Below the pieces are notes generated by a model. The model was not told the origin of the DNA. It searched no databases and saw only the letters and a program-made list of their open reading frames with translations. From the NCBI GenBank assembly GCA_050260055.1, contig JBLNBO010000047.1:1-64000 (forward strand): DNA of 64,000 bases, read 5' to 3'. The stretch is from JBLMYQ01 sp050260055. GTDB lineage: Bacteria > Bacillota > Clostridia > Acetivibrionales > UBA4821. Made by a program: the position numbers and the translations under genes. Positions 35,431 through 44,704 of this stretch are shown here, one piece after another; position 1 is the stretch's first letter; every line of letters begins with the position of its first letter.

Positions 35431-36816
35431 ATGCAGAGGCTCTTACTGGCATTAAAGCTTGAAAAAGTAAATGATACTGAAACTATTGTTAATAAATTGA
35501 TAATGCTGTTTCTAATAATGGCAATTACTATTCCCGCTTATATTTTATATTCTGATTCTCCATATTCTATAATTATGGACAAGAATTTATGCCAAGGCAA
35601 GGTAGTTTCCTTATATATTTGTTCAATAATTCTTGCATTTCTCTGTGTATTTAAATTATTTAAATTCAAAGATAAAATAGACATTGAATTAATTAAACCT
35701 GTATTACCTGTTATATTTTTTCTAATCATAGTCTGGGTGGCAACTGCTTTGTCTCCATTCATGAGTCAAGCTTTGTGGGGACAGGCAGACTTTAAAGAAG
35801 GTGCTTTTACGCTAACCTGTTACTGCATTGTATTTATTTCTACATATTTAATATGCAGAGACGAATTAACCTTTACTAAAATAATTACTATTATCTTTGC
35901 GGCAGCGGTCTTACTATACATTTTTCCTCTGCTAAAAATTTTCTTCCCGAGCATTCCATCTGCTTCAATAAATTGGGGAGGGACATTTCTACATAGAAAC
36001 TATATGGCAAGTTATTATACATTAGTTTTTTTACCGGCTGTTGCAGGATTCATTTGTTCGAAAAGCAGAAAAACAACTGCAATATTTTATTTCATCAGCT
36101 GTATTTTTTTTAGTGTATTCATTTTAAACCACACTAGAAGTTCATGGATTGGCAATACTATAGGGCTGATTTTATTAATTGCATTTATGAGAAAAAGTAT
36201 AAAGCTCAAAAAAATAGGGACCTTATTGGTGTCTTTTTTCATAATAGTAGTTCTTATAAATTTTTTGAATAACGGATTAATTTTATCGAGATTCGATTCA
36301 ATGATAAATGATGTTAAAGTACTGACAAATAATGAAAGCAATAAAGCTCTTGTTGGAACAACCAGGCTTGAGATTTGGAGATTAGCCATGCAGCAGGTTC
36401 CAAAACATTTTTGGTTTGGAATAGGGCCGGATATGTTTGAGCATTCATTCCCTCAAGATAAATACCAGGAAAATGTTAATGACAAAAAATATTCTATTGC
36501 AAATGCGCATGATGAGTATCTAAACTTACTTATTAATATTGGTGTTTTTGGATTGCTTTCATATTTATGGTTAATAGCATCAATAATAAAAAAATTCTTT
36601 AAATTGTATAGAAAAGAAAAAATTGATTGCAATAATTCATATTTATTCTTGGGAGTATTTTGTGGATGGTGTGCATATCTAATTCAGGCATTATTTAATA
36701 ACAGCGTAGTTCCAACATCGCCCACACTTTGGACTATTATGGGGATGCTAAGTGCAATTCTGTACAGCTCTCAGGTTTGTAGAGAAAATATTAATAGTAA
36801 TTCCGGTATATTATAA
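35431..36816 (+). CDS. O-antigen ligase / Wzy-type family membrane protein (copy 1)
   Basis: 461 residues with about ten to twelve membrane helices. It belongs to the Wzy_C superfamily (WaaL ligases, Wzy polymerases, PglL/TfpO protein-glycosylating transferases). Diagnostic segments: GGTFLHRNYMASYYTL (about 180-195), LNHTRSSWIGN (about 230-240), and the large extracytoplasmic loop with GIGPDMFEHSFP and ANAHDEYLNLLINIG (about 330-375), which includes the functionally important His. CGGAGGAA precedes the ATG. It is followed directly by a paralogue. It would transfer or polymerise lipid-linked glycans at the outer membrane face. Position after pilus genes and before an ABC-type glycan locus favours a ligase role. 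Confidence 0.88.
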   Translation: MQRLLLALKLEKVNDTETIVNKLIMLFLIMAITIPAYILYSDSPYSIIMDKNLCQGKVVSLYICSIILAFLCVFKLFKFKDKIDIELIKPVLPVIFFLIIVWVATALSPFMSQALWGQADFKEGAFTLTCYCIVFISTYLICRDELTFTKIITIIFAAAVLLYIFPLLKIFFPSIPSASINWGGTFLHRNYMASYYTLVFLPAVAGFICSKSRKTTAIFYFISCIFFSVFILNHTRSSWIGNTIGLILLIAFMRKSIKLKKIGTLLVSFFIIVVLINFLNNGLILSRFDSMINDVKVLTNNESNKALVGTTRLEIWRLAMQQVPKHFWFGIGPDMFEHSFPQDKYQENVNDKKYSIANAHDEYLNLLINIGVFGLLSYLWLIASIIKKFFKLYRKEKIDCNNSYLFLGVFCGWCAYLIQALFNNSVVPTSPTLWTIMGMLSAILYSSQVCRENINSNSGIL

Positions 36817-36839
36817 GATTAATAATTGTGAGGTATAAA

Positions 36840-38339
36840 ATGCAAACCGTATTGTCAGAAAATCTAAGCTCAAAGCCCATGGAACAGATTAAAACAATAG
36901 ACAAGCTTCTGCTGATATTTTTAGCGTTGGCAATTGTTTTACCGGCATATATCTTGGTTCTGTATCTGCTATTTGATGGATTTTATTGGAAAGCTTTTGC
37001 TTTATATTGTTGTACAGCAATTCTAGTCATTTTAGGAGTTATCAAAATTGTAAGTGAAAAGATAAAAATCAGAAAAGAACATATTTATTCGATTTTACCA
37101 GTTGTTGTCTATTTGTTAGCGGTGATTATATCGACCCTTTTATCGCCCTATTCTGCTAAGGCAATTTGGGGACAATGGCTATTCCATGAAGGAGCGATTA
37201 CTCTTGTTTGCTATGGGATTATTTTTATTGCAGCAAGGTTTTTAATTAACAGTTATTCGCGTCTAAAGTTTATTCTTGCTTCAATATGCATTTGGACAAT
37301 AATTATAATTATTGATTCCATAGCAAGATATGATATTCATAGTAAAATAACATTCTACTTAATGATGTTTTATATTCTGATTGCAGTTATTTTTAAATAT
37401 CTGATTCCCCAAAATAGTAAATTTGGCAGGGTATCAAAGTATATCTGGATTACAGCTTTGGTTTTATTTATTGATGCAGGAATAAGAGCTTGGCTTACCA
37501 CTCCGGATATTAAATTTCCAATATACGAAGGTGGAACATTTGGACATAGAAATTATTTGGCAAGCTTTTTTACATTAATATTTTTACCTGCAGTTGCCGG
37601 TTATTTTTATTCAATAAAAAAGAAAACAAATATAATCTTTTACCTACTTAGTTGTATATTCTTTTGTGTATTGATATTAAACCATACTAGAAGCTCATGG
37701 GTAGGAAATGGGATTGGATTTATGTTGTTTATTGTGCTGGGAAAAGGTAAAATATCTTTCAAAAAGTTGGCAATATTGTTCTTTTCATTTATAATAATTA
37801 TTGGTGTAGTAAACTTTTCAAATGGAAATTTAATATCTACAAGATTCAATACTATGGTTAATGATGTAAAATTGCTTGCTGATAAAGGCAGCGATAAGAC
37901 TTATGTAGGGACTACACGATACAGGATATGGGAATTAAGTATTCCTTTGATTCCCAAACATTTATTGTTTGGAATTGGTCCTGATATGTTTGAAAGAATA
38001 TTTCCACAGCAGGAATATAGGGATTCTGTTGCTCCTCAGTATAGAGGTACTGCGGCAAATGCGCACAATGAATACCTTAACATGATTTTGAATCTTGGGA
38101 TAATTGGTTTGCTGGCATACTTTTGGATTATATTATCTATTTTTAAGAAATATTTCAGGTTCTATAAGAATTTTGGAATTGAAAATATTAATAGGTATAT
38201 ATTGCTTGGAGTATTCTGTGGATGGTGTGCCTATTTAATACAAGCTTTCTTCAATAACAGCGTGGTCTCTACGTCTCCTACACTTTGGGCGATGATGGGA
38301 ATATTGAGCGCAGTTCCATTTGGAGAGGAAATTTCTTAA
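36840..38339 (+). CDS. O-antigen ligase / Wzy-type family membrane protein (copy 2)
   Basis: About 499 residues; a tandem paralogue of the gene before it. The same signature segments recur: GGTFGHRNYLASFFTL, LNHTRSSWVGN, GIGPDMFERIFP and ANAHNEYLNMILNLG, with very similar C-termini (LLGVFCGWCAYLIQAFFNNSVV). It is about 40 residues longer because of an insert in the middle membrane region. Start at ATG 36840 following GTGAGGT; GTG 36828 is less likely. Only 23 bases separate the pair, so they are co-transcribed. The pair may use different acceptors, or one may polymerise and one ligate. Confidence 0.88.
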   Translation: MQTVLSENLSSKPMEQIKTIDKLLLIFLALAIVLPAYILVLYLLFDGFYWKAFALYCCTAILVILGVIKIVSEKIKIRKEHIYSILPVVVYLLAVIISTLLSPYSAKAIWGQWLFHEGAITLVCYGIIFIAARFLINSYSRLKFILASICIWTIIIIIDSIARYDIHSKITFYLMMFYILIAVIFKYLIPQNSKFGRVSKYIWITALVLFIDAGIRAWLTTPDIKFPIYEGGTFGHRNYLASFFTLIFLPAVAGYFYSIKKKTNIIFYLLSCIFFCVLILNHTRSSWVGNGIGFMLFIVLGKGKISFKKLAILFFSFIIIIGVVNFSNGNLISTRFNTMVNDVKLLADKGSDKTYVGTTRYRIWELSIPLIPKHLLFGIGPDMFERIFPQQEYRDSVAPQYRGTAANAHNEYLNMILNLGIIGLLAYFWIILSIFKKYFRFYKNFGIENINRYILLGVFCGWCAYLIQAFFNNSVVSTSPTLWAMMGILSAVPFGEEIS

Positions 38340-38375
38340 TTATGCAATAAGTGTCTTAAAAAGAGGGGAATTTTG

Positions 38376-39077
38376 ATGGAAATAATACAAGATAAAATTT
38401 CAAATAAAAGTTATGAGTTGAATTATGAAATGTATTTGCAGACAAGGGAGACAAGTACTTTTTATGAAGTTGCCAAGAGGATAATTGATATTTCTTTGTC
38501 AGCTATACTACTTATATTCTTATCACCTTTACTAATTATTGTTGCATTAATGATTAAGATAGATTCTCCGGGACCGGTTATTTTTAAGCAAACAAGGGTT
38601 GGGAGAAATCAAGAGTTGTTTACAATCTATAAATTCCGAACCATGGTGAATATGGCTGATATTTTATATAAGGATATTATTGAAAAGAAAATTAAAGATA
38701 AAAAAATGATAGAAAAGAGCAATGATGTAAAATGCAACGATTTTAGAGTAACTAGAGTTGGAAAGCTGCTTAGAAAATTAAGTATTGATGAAATTCCTCA
38801 GTTTATTAATGTAATAAAAGGAGATATGAGCCTTGTTGGTCCGCGCCCGAATCTTTCTTATGAGCTTGAGCAGTTTGATAAAGAGTGGTATAAGGTAAGA
38901 TATAACGCATTACCAGGTATTTCAGGTTTATGGCAGGTTAGTGGTAGAAATGCGCTTCCGTTTGAAAGAATGATGGAGTTGGATTATGAGTATGTCATGA
39001 AAAGAAGTGTTCTATTGGATTTAAAGATTATTTTAAAAACTGTTCCAACTGTGTTAAGGTGGTATGAGACAAGATAA
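38376..39077 (+). CDS. Initiating sugar-phosphate transferase (bacterial sugar transferase family)
   Basis: Transfers a sugar-1-phosphate from a nucleotide sugar to undecaprenyl phosphate, the first step of glycan assembly. 233 residues, the short form without the WbaP-type N-terminal membrane bundle. One N-terminal membrane (or re-entrant) helix at about 28-52 (RIIDISLSAILLIFLSPLLI) is followed by the catalytic core: SPGPVIFKQTRVGRN, the IYKFRTM motif, DEIPQFINVIKGDMSLVGPRP and PGISGLWQVSGRN. GAGGGG lies 7 bases before ATG 38376. It precedes the ABC exporter genes, as in S-layer glycan and cell-wall polysaccharide loci. Confidence 0.92.
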   Translation: MEIIQDKISNKSYELNYEMYLQTRETSTFYEVAKRIIDISLSAILLIFLSPLLIIVALMIKIDSPGPVIFKQTRVGRNQELFTIYKFRTMVNMADILYKDIIEKKIKDKKMIEKSNDVKCNDFRVTRVGKLLRKLSIDEIPQFINVIKGDMSLVGPRPNLSYELEQFDKEWYKVRYNALPGISGLWQVSGRNALPFERMMELDYEYVMKRSVLLDLKIILKTVPTVLRWYETR

Positions 39078-39125
39078 TAAAATATTTTGATAGATAATGC
39101 TAATTACAAGGATGGTTTGTTTTTA

Positions 39126-39974
39126 ATGATTAATAGTTCAAGAAAAGAAAAAAGTGATTTTACAATCGTAATTGAAGCTGGAAAAGCAGAAAAACAATAT
39201 TTGCGTGACTTGTGGAAATATCGTGAGTTATTTTTTTTCTTGGCTTGGAGGGATATCCTAGTTAGATATAAGCAGACAGTACTAGGAGTGGCTTGGAGTA
39301 TTATCAGACCGTTATTTACTATGGTAGTATTTACTATTATTTTTGGCAAGCTGGCGAAGATGCCATCAGAAGGGATACCATATCCAATACTGGTTTTTAC
39401 AGCAATGCTTCCCTGGCAATTGTTTGCTAACTCTGTGAGTGACAGCGGTGATTCGTTAATAGCAAATGCAAATATGATAAGTAAAGTATACTTCCCCAGA
39501 ATAGTGATTCCGATAAATTCTATTATAGTGAATATGGTGGATTTTTTAATTTCATTTATTATTCTGGTTTTTTTGATGATTTGGTATCATTTTATTCCTA
39601 TTTGGAGGATTTTTTTCTTGCCAGTATTCATTTTGCTGGCAGTTATTGCTTCTTTGGGATTAGGATTGTGGTTTTCCGCTTTAAATGTAAAGTATCGGGA
39701 TTTTAGATATATAGTTCCTTTTATTCTACAACTAGGATTATATATATCCCCGGTCGGATTTATCAGTAATGTGATACCTGAGCAGTGGAGATTGTTATAT
39801 TCTATTAATCCAATGGTGGGCGTAATTGAGGGATTCCGTTGGGCAGTCTTAGGAAAGAGCATACATCTCTATTGGCCAGGTTTTTGGTTTTCAGTATGCC
39901 TGACAATATTGATGTTTGTATTAGGAATTTGGTATTTCCGAAAGATGGAGCGTTCTTTTGCTGATATAATATGA
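39126..39974 (+). CDS. wzm: ABC-2 polysaccharide exporter permease (Wzm/TagG-like)
   Basis: Membrane half of an ABC transporter that exports lipid-linked glycan. 282 residues with six membrane helices. The ABC2_membrane signature is clear: the amphipathic start YLRDLWKYRELFFFLAWRD, RYKQTVLGVAWSIIRPLFTM, FTAMLPWQLFANSV and a C-terminal NPMVGVIEGFRWAVLG. I choose ATG 39126, preceded by AAGGATGG; an in-frame TTG at 39087 is upstream. The ATPase gene starts 8 bases after the stop, so the two are coupled. Closest functional relatives are O-antigen, S-layer glycan and teichoic-acid exporters. Confidence 0.92.
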   Translation: MINSSRKEKSDFTIVIEAGKAEKQYLRDLWKYRELFFFLAWRDILVRYKQTVLGVAWSIIRPLFTMVVFTIIFGKLAKMPSEGIPYPILVFTAMLPWQLFANSVSDSGDSLIANANMISKVYFPRIVIPINSIIVNMVDFLISFIILVFLMIWYHFIPIWRIFFLPVFILLAVIASLGLGLWFSALNVKYRDFRYIVPFILQLGLYISPVGFISNVIPEQWRLLYSINPMVGVIEGFRWAVLGKSIHLYWPGFWFSVCLTILMFVLGIWYFRKMERSFADII

Positions 39975-39981
39975 GGTGACT

Positions 39982-41259
39982 ATGAGTACAGTAATTAAGG
40001 TTGAGGGCTTAGGTAAAAAGTATTTAATTGGTCATAAAAAACGTGAACGTTATGTAACATTAAGAGATACCATTACAAATGGTTTTTTAAGTGTGAGTAA
40101 AAAAGTGGTAAGGCCATTTTTAAAAACTAATGAAGAACATCAACTATATGAAGAATTTTGGGCTCTAAAAGATATAAATTTTGAAATTAAACAGGGTGAA
40201 AGAATTGGAATAATAGGGCGAAATGGAGCTGGTAAATCAACTTTATTAAAATTACTAAGCAGAATAACTGAGCCGACAACAGGTAGAATCTCATTAAAAG
40301 GCAGAGTAGCCAGTTTGCTGGAGGTAGGGACTGGATTCCATCCTGAACTAACTGGAAGGGAAAATATTTATCTTAATGGCACTATTCTTGGAATGAGTAG
40401 AGCTGAAATAAAAAAGAAGTTTGATGAGATTGTAGATTTTGCAGAAATAGAAAAATTTCTTGATACTCCAGTAAAAAGGTATTCATCAGGTATGTATGTT
40501 CGGTTGGCTTTTGCAGTAGCAGCACATTTAGAGCCGGAAATACTGATAGTTGATGAGGTTTTGGCTGTAGGTGATGCGCAGTTTCAAAAGAAGTGTCTAG
40601 GCAAGATGGGGGAAGTTGGCAAGGAAGGGAGAACAGTTTTATTTGTTAGTCATAATATGGCAGCATTAACACAAATATGCAAAAAAAGCATATTACTAGA
40701 AAGTGGAAGAATTGCTGAAATGGGAAATATTGATGGTATTATTAGAAGATATTTATCTTTTGAAAACCTTGATTTTACAGGAGATATAGATTTAACAAGT
40801 CAATCATTACGGAGAAACTCTATTGAAAAGAGTTTGTTTAAGTGGATTCGAGCAAAAGTTATTAATTCTCAAGGTATTATGACTACTTCAATAAGATTAA
40901 AGGAACCATTTGATTTATTGATAACAGGAATTTTGAAAGAGACAGTAAATGATTTGGAAATTGGTTTTGGAGTAATGTCTGAAATGGGATTCCCTTTATT
41001 TAATTCCCACCTGGCTGATACGCGATTACCAAAAAGCTTTCCTTCAGGAGAACTAACTTTTAAAATAAGCTTTACCCCCAATATTTTAAGTCCTGGTTCA
41101 TATACGATAGACCTTGGGGCAAACGGGAGTGGTATTGTTGATTGGATTCCAGAAGCTATAAAGATTAATATTGAGCCTGTCTCATTGAATCAGGAAGAAT
41201 ATATTCGATCGACTTATTCGGGAGTTGTTATGTATCCTTGCGAGTGGTCAATGGTATAA
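39982..41259 (+). CDS. wzt: ABC polysaccharide exporter ATPase (Wzt-like) with C-terminal carbohydrate-binding domain
   Basis: ATPase partner of the preceding permease, 425 residues. The ABC domain (about 1-250) has Walker A GRNGAGKST, the signature YSSGM (in place of LSGGQ, normal for this exporter family) and Walker B ILIVDEVLAVGD, then the H-loop FVSHNMAA. A C-terminal Wzt_C-like beta-sandwich follows (about 270-425; TTSIRLKEPFDLLITG, SPGSYTIDLGANG). In characterised systems that domain recognises the modified end of the glycan, so a terminating modification is expected. AGGTG precedes ATG 39982; GTG 39976 is within the site. Confidence 0.92.
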   Translation: MSTVIKVEGLGKKYLIGHKKRERYVTLRDTITNGFLSVSKKVVRPFLKTNEEHQLYEEFWALKDINFEIKQGERIGIIGRNGAGKSTLLKLLSRITEPTTGRISLKGRVASLLEVGTGFHPELTGRENIYLNGTILGMSRAEIKKKFDEIVDFAEIEKFLDTPVKRYSSGMYVRLAFAVAAHLEPEILIVDEVLAVGDAQFQKKCLGKMGEVGKEGRTVLFVSHNMAALTQICKKSILLESGRIAEMGNIDGIIRRYLSFENLDFTGDIDLTSQSLRRNSIEKSLFKWIRAKVINSQGIMTTSIRLKEPFDLLITGILKETVNDLEIGFGVMSEMGFPLFNSHLADTRLPKSFPSGELTFKISFTPNILSPGSYTIDLGANGSGIVDWIPEAIKINIEPVSLNQEEYIRSTYSGVVMYPCEWSMV

Positions 41260-41287
41260 ATTAATAGATTGGAGAGTTATTGAGGGA

Positions 41288-41893
41288 ATGATACAAGAGA
41301 ATTATAAAAAAATAAAGAACCAATTTTCAAAAATAATACAAAATACAGACATTTCTACTCAATCGGTCGGATTAAATTGGCATGAAGATTTTATTGTTAA
41401 TTTAGCAAAAATTTTCAAGCCTAACGTATACGTTGAACTTGGATTATATCAATGCCATCTTTTTAATCGCATTATTCCTTTTTCTAATAAATTAATTGGT
41501 GTCGATATTAATGAAAGTTCTGGTAAGTTCATGAAAAAATCTGATAAAACTTATTTTCTCAACTTAAGAACTGACGAGTACGCAGAAGAACTTAAAAAAA
41601 ATCCTATAGAGATTAATATGCTTTTTATTGATGCTGATCATTCAAAAGAATCAGTTATACGTGATTTTAGTAATTTTATGCCATTTGTTATACCGCATGG
41701 TATTATTCTATTGCATGACACACATCCAAAAGATGAGAATCAAATGAAGCCTGAATATTGCGGGACAGCGTATGAGGCTATTGAAGAATTATCTAAGCAA
41801 ACAGAAGAATTTGAAATGATGACAATTCCAATTGCTCCAGGTCTAACAATTTGCCGCAAAAGAAAGACTCAGCTAAATTGGAAAGAGAGATAG
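41288..41893 (+). CDS. Class I SAM-dependent methyltransferase-like protein (family 24 type)
   Basis: About 201 residues with a Rossmann fold typical of class I methyltransferases. The first glycine motif reads VYVELGLYQCHLFNR (variant of E/DxGxGxG), followed by GVDIN at strand 2, NMLFIDADHSKESVIRDF at strand 4 and HGIILLHDTHP at strand 5, the last two characteristic of Methyltransf_24/cephalosporin-hydroxylase-like families. GGAGAG sits 11 bases before ATG 41288; an in-frame ATG at 41225 overlaps wzt and is less likely. It lies next to Wzt, so it may methylate the growing or terminal sugar, which would fit a chain-end cap recognised by Wzt. That is inference. Confidence 0.75.
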   Translation: MIQENYKKIKNQFSKIIQNTDISTQSVGLNWHEDFIVNLAKIFKPNVYVELGLYQCHLFNRIIPFSNKLIGVDINESSGKFMKKSDKTYFLNLRTDEYAEELKKNPIEINMLFIDADHSKESVIRDFSNFMPFVIPHGIILLHDTHPKDENQMKPEYCGTAYEAIEELSKQTEEFEMMTIPIAPGLTICRKRKTQLNWKER

Positions 41894-41895
41894 AT

Positions 41896-44607
41896 ATGAA
41901 AAGATATTCAGTTATTTGTATTTGCCAAATCTATAATGAACTTAGAAAGAGTAATTTAGAACGCTTTGTAAAATATGCTAAACCATTATTTGATGAGTTA
42001 GTAGTGTATGATGATGGCAGTATAGATGGTAGTTACGAATATATGCTGCAACATACACCTTATGTAATTCATAGCTATAAGAATGAATTTACAGAAGAGA
42101 AAAGCCATAAACAAATTCTACTTAATAAGGCTCTTGAAAAATCACCTGATTTTATTTTCTGGTTGGATGCAGATGAAGTATTAACAGCGAATGCATCTGA
42201 AAGAATTCAGGAGCTATGTGAATATTGTGTAAAGTTTCAAATCGATGGATTAAGTTTTCATGAAATAAATTTGTGGCGAAGTCTATCATGGAGAAGGACT
42301 GATAGTTTATATAATGAGGGATGGTTTACTAGATTATGGAGAGTAACTCCCGAAATAAGTTTTGGTGAGTTGAATTCCGGATTACATCAACTCCCTTATC
42401 CTGTCACAATAAAAAATATAGAGAAAGTTAGTGATGTTAAAGTTATTCACTATGGATTTTCTTCGCATAAACAATTAGCATATAAATACTTAAATTATAA
42501 ATCACATGGACAGCGTGGGTATGATATGCTGGATAGGTTGATTAGTGAAGAAAAGCTTGTATTGGAAAAGGTGCCGAAGGAATTATTCCCTGAAGGATTA
42601 TGGATAGATGACGATAAGCCTAATCCTTTGAGCTTTGCAGAATCACTCTCTTATGTAGAAAAATATAGAGGAGAGGTATTAAAACCAAAAATTTCAATTA
42701 TATGCTTGATTTATAAAAGTGTTGAGTGGTTAAGATTTGTTTATGAGCAAGTAATTAAATATACTGATATGACTGATAAAGAGTTTTTCTTTGTAGCAAA
42801 TGATGCAAATGACGATGTAATAGAATATTTACGCAGTAATTATATAAATTATTATGTATTTAATAATAAGCCTGAGCATAAGGAAGAATGGTATATTAAT
42901 AATGTATATAGAGCCTATAATTTTGGAGCTCAAAAGGCACACGGAGATTTCTTGGTATTTATTAATTCAGACATGGCTTTTACACCATATTGGCTAGATA
43001 ATTTATTTAAAAATTATAATGGCTCTAATTGTATTGCCTCTAGATTAGTAGAGTCGGGTAGATTAAGAAGCGGAACTTATGGAATAGAAATGGATTTTGG
43101 TATTACCTGTAATTCTTATATGGAGTCTAAATTCCAAATGTATGCAGATGATATTAAGGATACAACAGTTAAAGATGGTGGGTTGTTCATGCCCCTACTA
43201 GTAAAAAAAGAACATTTTGAATCTGTAGGAGGCTATCCCGAAGGTAATATTACTCCCGAAAGTGATATTTATAAGCCTAAAATAGCGTTGAAAGGTGAAG
43301 AATGTATCTCAGGGGATAATGTATTAATGCGGAAATTGCAAAATAGAGGGATAAGTCACCAAACTGCTTTTGATAGTATTGTTTATCACTTTCAATGTGG
43401 TGAGTCTGAAAGTAAAGAAAAGAATAAAAATTTAGTAAACGATATCAGAGTTGCTATATGCAATGATTATGTAACTGGCTCAATGGGAGAAAAGGTACTA
43501 TGGAATTTTCTTTGCGAATTACTACCGGCTACAGTAGGAATAGATATAAACACTTTAGGTAAAAAGGGTAATTACTCAAAAAATGCAAAGAAATTCATCA
43601 GGCGTAATTACCCAGGGGTTGAGATTATTATTCAAAATGCAACATTTATTGATACTATAGATGAATCAATTTATACTATTGCATTTTTACAGGATGACTT
43701 GCGCAGTATGGAAAGAAGCTCATTACAGCAAGAAAAGAATTTAGTTAAAGCACGTAAGAAGGTATCAAACTCAGTACAAACTGCTATATCGTATCCGGAG
43801 TATGATTTTGATATAATACCAATAGGTGTAGATTCTGAGTTATTTAGACCAATGGATAAAACTGAAATGCGGCAACAATTTAATTTTGGCACAAATAAGA
43901 TAGGTATATTTGTTGGCGATTTATCACAAGTAAAAGGATGGGCTGAGGTTAAAAGATGTATTGAATACTATAAGGAAATAACTTGGATTGTCGTTACGAA
44001 AGGGAAAGAGTCATATTATGCTGAAAATGCTATAGTTTTTAATAGAATACCGCAGCAGTTATTAGCTCAATTATTAAATTGTGCAGACTTTTTTATTATT
44101 GGTTCTCTAGTGGAAACGCAGTGTCTGGCAGCAATTGAAGCATGTTTATGTGATATTCCGCTAATAATGCATAAGGTTGGTATATTTAGAGATTTTACCG
44201 AAGAAGAACGTGCACAAGTTGGAATTTTTACAGAAGATTTTATTTCTGCTATCAGAGAGCTTGAAAATTATTCATTTAGCCCGAGAAAGTTAATAATCGA
44301 AAAAGCTCTAACAATAAATAATTCGATAAGTAAATGGCAAAACCTATTAAAAAGTGCTTTTCTTGAAATTATGAAAGAGAAAAGTATGAATAAAGAATCT
44401 TATAAATATAAAAATGGGATATTAAATGATTTTATTTTTGAATTAAGGTTCATATGGAAAAACAAAATTTTAAAACATCTAATAGGAAAGAATAACTTAA
44501 GTATTAAAGATATTAAAATATTCATAAAAAAAACAAGTCCACATTTTATGTATAATTCAGCCCGGTTTATTTGGCGACTGATACTAAAGCTCAAATTTAA
44601 AAATTAA
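41896..44607 (+). CDS. Large multidomain glycosyltransferase (two GT2-like modules plus a GT-B-like module)
   Basis: About 903 residues. Module 1 (about 1-265) is GT-A/GT2-like with VVYDDGSIDGSYEY and the metal-binding FWLDADEVLT. Module 2 (about 265-500) starts ISIICLIYKSVEWLRFV and carries VFINSDMAF, another GT2-like acidic motif. Module 3 (about 510-770) resembles a GT4/GT1 GT-B transferase with IPIGVDSELFRP, IGIFVGDLSQVKGW and SLVETQCLAAIEACLCDIPLI, where the usual E-x7-E is altered. The tail (about 790-903) is basic and hydrophobic and may bind membrane. The start overlaps nothing and lies 3 bases after the previous stop. Such multi-transferases often build repeating units in S-layer glycan or rhamnan loci. 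Confidence 0.82.
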   Translation: MKRYSVICICQIYNELRKSNLERFVKYAKPLFDELVVYDDGSIDGSYEYMLQHTPYVIHSYKNEFTEEKSHKQILLNKALEKSPDFIFWLDADEVLTANASERIQELCEYCVKFQIDGLSFHEINLWRSLSWRRTDSLYNEGWFTRLWRVTPEISFGELNSGLHQLPYPVTIKNIEKVSDVKVIHYGFSSHKQLAYKYLNYKSHGQRGYDMLDRLISEEKLVLEKVPKELFPEGLWIDDDKPNPLSFAESLSYVEKYRGEVLKPKISIICLIYKSVEWLRFVYEQVIKYTDMTDKEFFFVANDANDDVIEYLRSNYINYYVFNNKPEHKEEWYINNVYRAYNFGAQKAHGDFLVFINSDMAFTPYWLDNLFKNYNGSNCIASRLVESGRLRSGTYGIEMDFGITCNSYMESKFQMYADDIKDTTVKDGGLFMPLLVKKEHFESVGGYPEGNITPESDIYKPKIALKGEECISGDNVLMRKLQNRGISHQTAFDSIVYHFQCGESESKEKNKNLVNDIRVAICNDYVTGSMGEKVLWNFLCELLPATVGIDINTLGKKGNYSKNAKKFIRRNYPGVEIIIQNATFIDTIDESIYTIAFLQDDLRSMERSSLQQEKNLVKARKKVSNSVQTAISYPEYDFDIIPIGVDSELFRPMDKTEMRQQFNFGTNKIGIFVGDLSQVKGWAEVKRCIEYYKEITWIVVTKGKESYYAENAIVFNRIPQQLLAQLLNCADFFIIGSLVETQCLAAIEACLCDIPLIMHKVGIFRDFTEEERAQVGIFTEDFISAIRELENYSFSPRKLIIEKALTINNSISKWQNLLKSAFLEIMKEKSMNKESYKYKNGILNDFIFELRFIWKNKILKHLIGKNNLSIKDIKIFIKKTSPHFMYNSARFIWRLILKLKFKN

Positions 44608-44704
44608 GAATACTTTAATAGAATAGATACATTGTTAAATAACTTATATTATATAAAATATTCATTATTTATTTAAGCTAGCTAATGTTGAAGGGAAAGA
44701 GCCA

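Noticed and set aside
36828..36839. Earlier GTG start for the second ligase copy
   Set aside because: The GTGAGGT sequence is better read as the ribosome binding site of ATG 36840.
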